Source: Niabella ginsenosidivorans (GTDB lineage: Bacteria > Bacteroidota > Bacteroidia > Chitinophagales > Chitinophagaceae). From it: DNA of 64,000 nt. Position 1 is the stretch's first letter, and every line of letters starts with the position of its first letter. Below are positions 60,318-64,000 of this stretch, in pieces. Location: contig NZ_CP015772.1 in NCBI RefSeq assembly GCF_001654455.1, forward strand, positions 4,650,001 through 4,714,000. Reading direction: 5' to 3'. Made by a program: the position numbers and the translations under genes. The notes below the pieces were generated by a model. It saw nothing but the letters and a program-made list of their open reading frames with translations. It was not told the origin of the DNA and made no database searches.

Positions 60318-61604
60318 ATGAACAAAAGCTCAAAAAAGTTAATTATCATCGGCGGCGGATTTGCCGGACTAAACCTGGTAATGGCCTTAAAGAATAAACC
60401 CGGCATTGAAGTAACGCTGGTTGATAAAAATAATTATAATTTCTTTCCCCCGCTGTTATACCAGGTGGCCACCGGCTTCCTGGAGCCCTCCAGCATCAGC
60501 TATCCGTTCCGCCGTTTCCTCAGGGGAAAGCACAATGTGCATTTCAGGATGGCAGAGCTTTTGAAAATTGTGCCCCAGGAAAACAAGGTCATTCTTTCCA
60601 ACGGAGAATTGTTTTACGATTACCTGGTGCTGGCAACCGGGGCAGAAAGTAATTTTTTTGGAATGGAGAATGTAGAGCGGGAGGCGCTCCCCATGAAAAC
60701 CTTAAGCGATGCGCTCTATATGCGCAATACCCTGCTGAACCGCCTGGAAGAAGCTACCCGTATCAGTGATATTGACCGGATAAAAAAACTGGCCACTATA
60801 GTGGTTGCGGGAGGCGGCCCTACCGGCGTGGAGCTTTCCGGTATGTTTGCAGAAATGCGCACCAAGATCGTTCAAAAAGACTACCCGGAGCTGGCCGGCC
60901 GCCAGGTAGGCAAAATTTACCTGGTAGATGGTGGAAATGCGGTTCTGGGGCCGATGTCGGAAAAATCGCAAAAGTATTCAAAAGAATCCCTTGAAAAACT
61001 GGGCGTGATCATAAAACTGGGTGTAACCGTAAAAGACTTTAAAGACGATACTGTTTTTCTTTCTGACGGTACCGTTATACCTACTACTACGCTCATCTGG
61101 GCTGCCGGTGTAACCGCCAGAGCTTTTGAGGGTATCCCGGCGGAAGCCTACGGGCGCGGAAAACGAATAACAGTGGATGCATTCAATAAGATCAACGGCT
61201 ACTCCAATATTTATGCACTGGGAGACACCTGTTTTCAAACAACCGACCCGCCATTTCCCAACGGGCATCCCCAACTGGCGCAGGTAGCCATCCAACAGGC
61301 AAAGAATCTGGGCAGGAACCTGGTGCGCCCCGTTGAATCCTGGACGCCCTTCCGGTATAATGATAAAGGAACCATGGCCATTATCGGGCGCAATAAGGCC
61401 GTTGCGGATCTTCAGAAACCCAAGCTGCATTTTAACGGGTTTATTGCCTGGATGATCTGGTTATTTATACATGTAATGTCCCTGTTAAATTTCCGCAATC
61501 GTTTAAGAACATTATACAACTGGGTAGGTGCTTATTTTACAATGGACCAGTATTTCCGCATGATCATAAAAGCAGAAGACCGCAAGCCGTCAAAAAACGG
61601 GTAA
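60318..61604 (+). CDS. type II NADH dehydrogenase-like FAD oxidoreductase
   Basis: A 428-residue membrane-associated flavoprotein that passes electrons from NADH to quinone without pumping protons. The FAD loop IIGGGFAGLNLVMALKN (9-25) is a Rossmann GxGxxG. The NADH-binding fold is VVAGGGPTGVELSGMFAE (about 164-181). NDH-2 blocks include NYNFFPPLLYQVATGFLEPSSISYPFR, GMENVEREALPMKTLSDAL and YALGDTCFQTTDPPFPNGHPQLAQVAIQQAKNLGRNL. A C-terminal amphipathic and hydrophobic helix pair (FIAWMIWLFIHVMSLLNFRNR) anchors it. A menaquinone enzyme is encoded directly upstream. Confidence 0.92.
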   Translation: MNKSSKKLIIIGGGFAGLNLVMALKNKPGIEVTLVDKNNYNFFPPLLYQVATGFLEPSSISYPFRRFLRGKHNVHFRMAELLKIVPQENKVILSNGELFYDYLVLATGAESNFFGMENVEREALPMKTLSDALYMRNTLLNRLEEATRISDIDRIKKLATIVVAGGGPTGVELSGMFAEMRTKIVQKDYPELAGRQVGKIYLVDGGNAVLGPMSEKSQKYSKESLEKLGVIIKLGVTVKDFKDDTVFLSDGTVIPTTTLIWAAGVTARAFEGIPAEAYGRGKRITVDAFNKINGYSNIYALGDTCFQTTDPPFPNGHPQLAQVAIQQAKNLGRNLVRPVESWTPFRYNDKGTMAIIGRNKAVADLQKPKLHFNGFIAWMIWLFIHVMSLLNFRNRLRTLYNWVGAYFTMDQYFRMIIKAEDRKPSKNG

Positions 61605-61626
61605 GCCATCATCATACCCCATAGAT

Positions 61627-62406
61627 TTGGTATCTTTGGAAAAATCCATTTCCTTGGTTGCTGCTACTATTACAGACGTTGTGTCCCTGCTGGACCAGAT
61701 CATTGCCAACTGCATCCTAAAAGCTTCCCGCACCGGTTATTTTGCGGCGCTTTACCGTAAAATGACGATAGGCGTGCAGGAAGGCATCGGCAACGGGGTC
61801 TTTGATGACGGTTCCCGCATGGAAACACTGGATGTGGTTTTTGCCAATCGTTACCTGGCGGCTTATAACCAATTTACAAACGGGGAAATGCCCTGCAAAT
61901 GCTGGAAAACCGCATTTGAAGCGGCCGTTTCCGATGATCTCATCGTTTTACAGCACCTGCTGCTGGGAATGAACGCGCATATTAACTTAGACCTGGCTAT
62001 TGCCGCGGCGCAGATCAGCACGCCTGAAACCATCGGATCGCTTTATAATGATTACCTGAAAATCAATACCATTATTGCCGGTTTTTTTAAATCGGTTCAA
62101 TCCGATCTTTCAAAGATCGCATTCCCCATGCGTTTTATTGAGCTGGTAGATCCCGAACAGACCAATGCCGTACTAAATTTCAGCATTTCGAAAGCCCGGG
62201 AGGCTGCCTGGGCCAATGCTTTGCTGTTTTGCGAAGCTGGAAACGCAAATGAAACACCCCTCATCAACACCTGTGACAACGTGGTAGACAGCGTGGCGCA
62301 AAAAATTCTGCAACCAGGCGCAGCAGCGTCTGTACTGACCAACCTGGTGCTTCGCACGGAACAAAAGGACGTGGCCCAAAACATTGCTTTTCTTAACCAG
62401 GATTAA
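61627..62406 (+). CDS. DUF5995 family protein
   Basis: A 259-residue, mostly helical soluble protein. DUF5995 hallmarks: SRMETLDVVFANRYLAAYNQFTNGEMPCKCWKTAFEAA and LQHLLLGMNAHINLDLAIAAAQI, with a C-terminal RTEQKDVAQNIAFLNQ. The HINLDLAIA block suggests a metal or ligand site, but the function is unknown. The start is uncertain: TTG at 61627 gives MVSLEKSISLVAATITDVV, while TTG at 61654 begins at the conserved region. A perfect -7-like TATCTTTG at 61631-61638 overlaps the first start, which favours the shorter form. It follows ndh by 22 bp and precedes the antiporter. Confidence 0.8.
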   Translation: MVSLEKSISLVAATITDVVSLLDQIIANCILKASRTGYFAALYRKMTIGVQEGIGNGVFDDGSRMETLDVVFANRYLAAYNQFTNGEMPCKCWKTAFEAAVSDDLIVLQHLLLGMNAHINLDLAIAAAQISTPETIGSLYNDYLKINTIIAGFFKSVQSDLSKIAFPMRFIELVDPEQTNAVLNFSISKAREAAWANALLFCEAGNANETPLINTCDNVVDSVAQKILQPGAAASVLTNLVLRTEQKDVAQNIAFLNQD

Positions 62407-62491
62407 CATCAGGAGCGGCAATAAGGGATGAGTTCAGTAAAAATAACAGGCATTGTTGCTGCCGGCAACAAGAACTTTCGTATTTTAAACC

Positions 62492-64000
62492 ATGATCGAA
62501 AACAGCCTTTTGCTTATCCTGGCAATGTTATTTGTAATTACAATGCTCACAATGCTGAGCAGCAAATTACGCATACCTTATCCCATTTTTCTGGTCATTG
62601 CCGGGCTGGCCATCAGCCTTTTGCCGGGAATGCCCCGTATAAGAATCAACCCGGAGCTGATCTTCCTGATCTTTTTGCCCCCGATCCTCTTTTCCGCCGC
62701 ATGGCAAATACCCTGGGCTGATTTCTGGGGAATGCGATCATCCGTTGCCACATTAGGATTTGGCCTGGTATTTTTTACAGCATTACTCATTGCTTATTTA
62801 TCCCATGTCCTCATTCCGGGGTTTGATCTTGCCCTTGGATTTGTGTTGGGGGGCATCATTTCCCCGCCGGATGCGGTAGCTGCCACATCTGTACTTAACA
62901 AACTAAAAGTGCCTAAAAGCGTTGTACACCTGCTGGAGGGGGAAAGCCTTGTAAATGACGCATCCAGCCTTATTGTTTTCCATTTTGCACTGGCTGCGGT
63001 GCTTACACATACTTTCAGTTTCTGGGATGCAACCCGGTCTTTTTTCCTGGTATCCTGCATGGGCATTGTCATCGGGCTGGCTATTGCTTTTATCGTTTCC
63101 ATTATTCATAAATATTTTCCGACCACGCCGGTCATAGATGCGGCGCTTACGCTGGTAGCCCCTTATGTAATGTACCTGGCAGCGGAAAATCTGCATTTTT
63201 CAGGGGTGCTTGCAGTGGTTGTCGGCGGGCTCTTTCTGAGCTACCATGCGCATGACACGTTAACCTATGCATCCCGGCTGAATCTTGCCGGTATCTGGAA
63301 CACCATCGGATTTCTCCTGAACGGGTTCATTTTCGTTCTTATAGGGTTACAGATGCCCTATATTATCAGCAATTTTACACATAATACGGTAAAAGAAGCC
63401 CTGTATTATGGGCTGATCATCAGCGCCGCTGTAATAGTGATCCGTATTGTATGGGTTTATACTATTACTTATTTAAGAGAAAAGCTTACCCCAAAAAATA
63501 CATCGCACTATTATATACCCACTGCCAAAGAAAAATTTTTGATCGCCTGGTGTGGCATGAGAGGCGTGGTATCATTAGCAGCTGCCTTATCCATCCCTTT
63601 TTATTTAACGGGCAAAACAGAATTTCCTTACCGGAACCTGATCCTGTTTATAACATTTGTGGTCATCCTTATTACGCTGGTGGTTCAGGGATTAACCATT
63701 ACACCTATTATCCGGTTGCTGAAAATTGAGGACAGCAACAGTGCCATAAGAAGAAAGGAAGAGGAGCAGCTAAAGCTGCAGTTGGCACAGGCCTGCTTAC
63801 AATACATTGATTCCAATTACGCCCATGAGCTCAAAGAGAATGAACCGTTCAGGATCCTGCGCAATCGCTACAGCCGCATGATTGAGGTGGCTCAAAGCAA
63901 ACTGCACGGTCAAACAGACGGCGCAGGTGCTACAGCTGAGGATAAAAAGCAGGAGCGCTTCCAGTACCTCCTGCTGGAGCTGGTAGATATACGGCGCGGG
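62492..64000 (+). CDS. CPA1-family Na+/H+ antiporter, 3' end missing
   Basis: An inner-membrane cation/proton antiporter. At least 503 codons are visible and the frame is still open at the window's end. About twelve helices start with ENSLLLILAMLFVITMLTMLSSKLRIPYPIFLVIAGLAI. The ion-binding region is IISPPDAVAATSVLNKLKVPKS and LEGESLVNDASSLIVFHFAL, the ND-type site of electroneutral NhaP/NHE-like exchangers. A helix GFLLNGFIFVLIGLQMPYII follows, and a soluble charged C-terminus begins near residue 410 (LLKIEDSNSAIRRKEEEQLKLQ). The ATG at 62492 is well placed 85 bp after DUF5995. Confidence 0.93.
   Translation, partial: MIENSLLLILAMLFVITMLTMLSSKLRIPYPIFLVIAGLAISLLPGMPRIRINPELIFLIFLPPILFSAAWQIPWADFWGMRSSVATLGFGLVFFTALLIAYLSHVLIPGFDLALGFVLGGIISPPDAVAATSVLNKLKVPKSVVHLLEGESLVNDASSLIVFHFALAAVLTHTFSFWDATRSFFLVSCMGIVIGLAIAFIVSIIHKYFPTTPVIDAALTLVAPYVMYLAAENLHFSGVLAVVVGGLFLSYHAHDTLTYASRLNLAGIWNTIGFLLNGFIFVLIGLQMPYIISNFTHNTVKEALYYGLIISAAVIVIRIVWVYTITYLREKLTPKNTSHYYIPTAKEKFLIAWCGMRGVVSLAAALSIPFYLTGKTEFPYRNLILFITFVVILITLVVQGLTITPIIRLLKIEDSNSAIRRKEEEQLKLQLAQACLQYIDSNYAHELKENEPFRILRNRYSRMIEVAQSKLHGQTDGAGATAEDKKQERFQYLLLELVDIRRG

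Overview
The window looks like chromosomal DNA of a Bacteroidota member, most probably order Chitinophagales (Chitinophagaceae-like). The grounds are a SusC/SusD pair, a MurF-alanine racemase fusion, gldE next to mutY and ssb, DUF1800/DUF1501, DUF4270 and DUF5606 genes, a 30-residue mS38/COX24-type ribosomal protein, and promoters resembling the Bacteroidota -33 TTTG / -7 TAnnTTTG pattern with no clear Shine-Dalgarno sites. No rRNA, tRNA, CRISPR array, prophage or intact transposase was seen. Both ends cut through genes: a beta-ketoacyl-ACP synthase on the left and a CPA1 cation/proton antiporter on the right.

Layout. 1-5.3 kb: lipid synthesis and small envelope genes, an M3 peptidase, DUF5606. 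5.5-10.4 kb: a same-strand cluster of a large outer-membrane barrel, an ECF sigma factor, a single-pass membrane protein and two small Spy/CpxP-like periplasmic proteins, which reads as an envelope-stress module. 10.4-19 kb: propeller protein, Cof-type HAD phosphatase, DUF418 membrane protein paired with an unusual secreted protein, a deoxyhypusine-synthase-like enzyme, MutL. 19-24 kb: a susD/susC pair without CAZymes. 24-31 kb: SixA-like phosphatase, glycosyltransferase, then the housekeeping block rng / COX24-like / TPR / HU, divergent from mutY-ssb-gldE. 32.9-44.8 kb: DUF3109, a lone ABC ATPase, YtxH, DUF1800-DUF1501, enoyl-CoA hydratase, fumarase, LspA, GH130.

44.8-47.4 kb is a decay zone. 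By reading frames across stops I find a DUF1304 pseudogene, a four-helix-bundle-suffix pseudogene and an ORF6N-domain pseudogene, interleaved with three diverged direct repeats; an intact DUF1003-like coiled-coil gene sits among them. A second broken gene, a YgiD/LigB-type dioxygenase with two frameshifts, lies at 53.4-54.2 kb. 47.4-53.2 kb holds a LytTR two-component system behind a Kelch / DUF4270 / barrel surface operon. 54.4-64 kb returns to core functions: MurF-Alr, TerC, an A-type Fe-S carrier, the futalosine-route menaquinone enzyme MqnC next to a type II NADH dehydrogenase, DUF5995 and the antiporter.

Most of the window is ordinary core genome. The parts most worth a second look are the secreted protein at 13.85 kb with a lipobox near its C-terminus, the stress module at 5.5-10.4 kb, the deoxyhypusine-synthase-like gene, the decay zone with its repeats, and several short dispersed intergenic repeat families.
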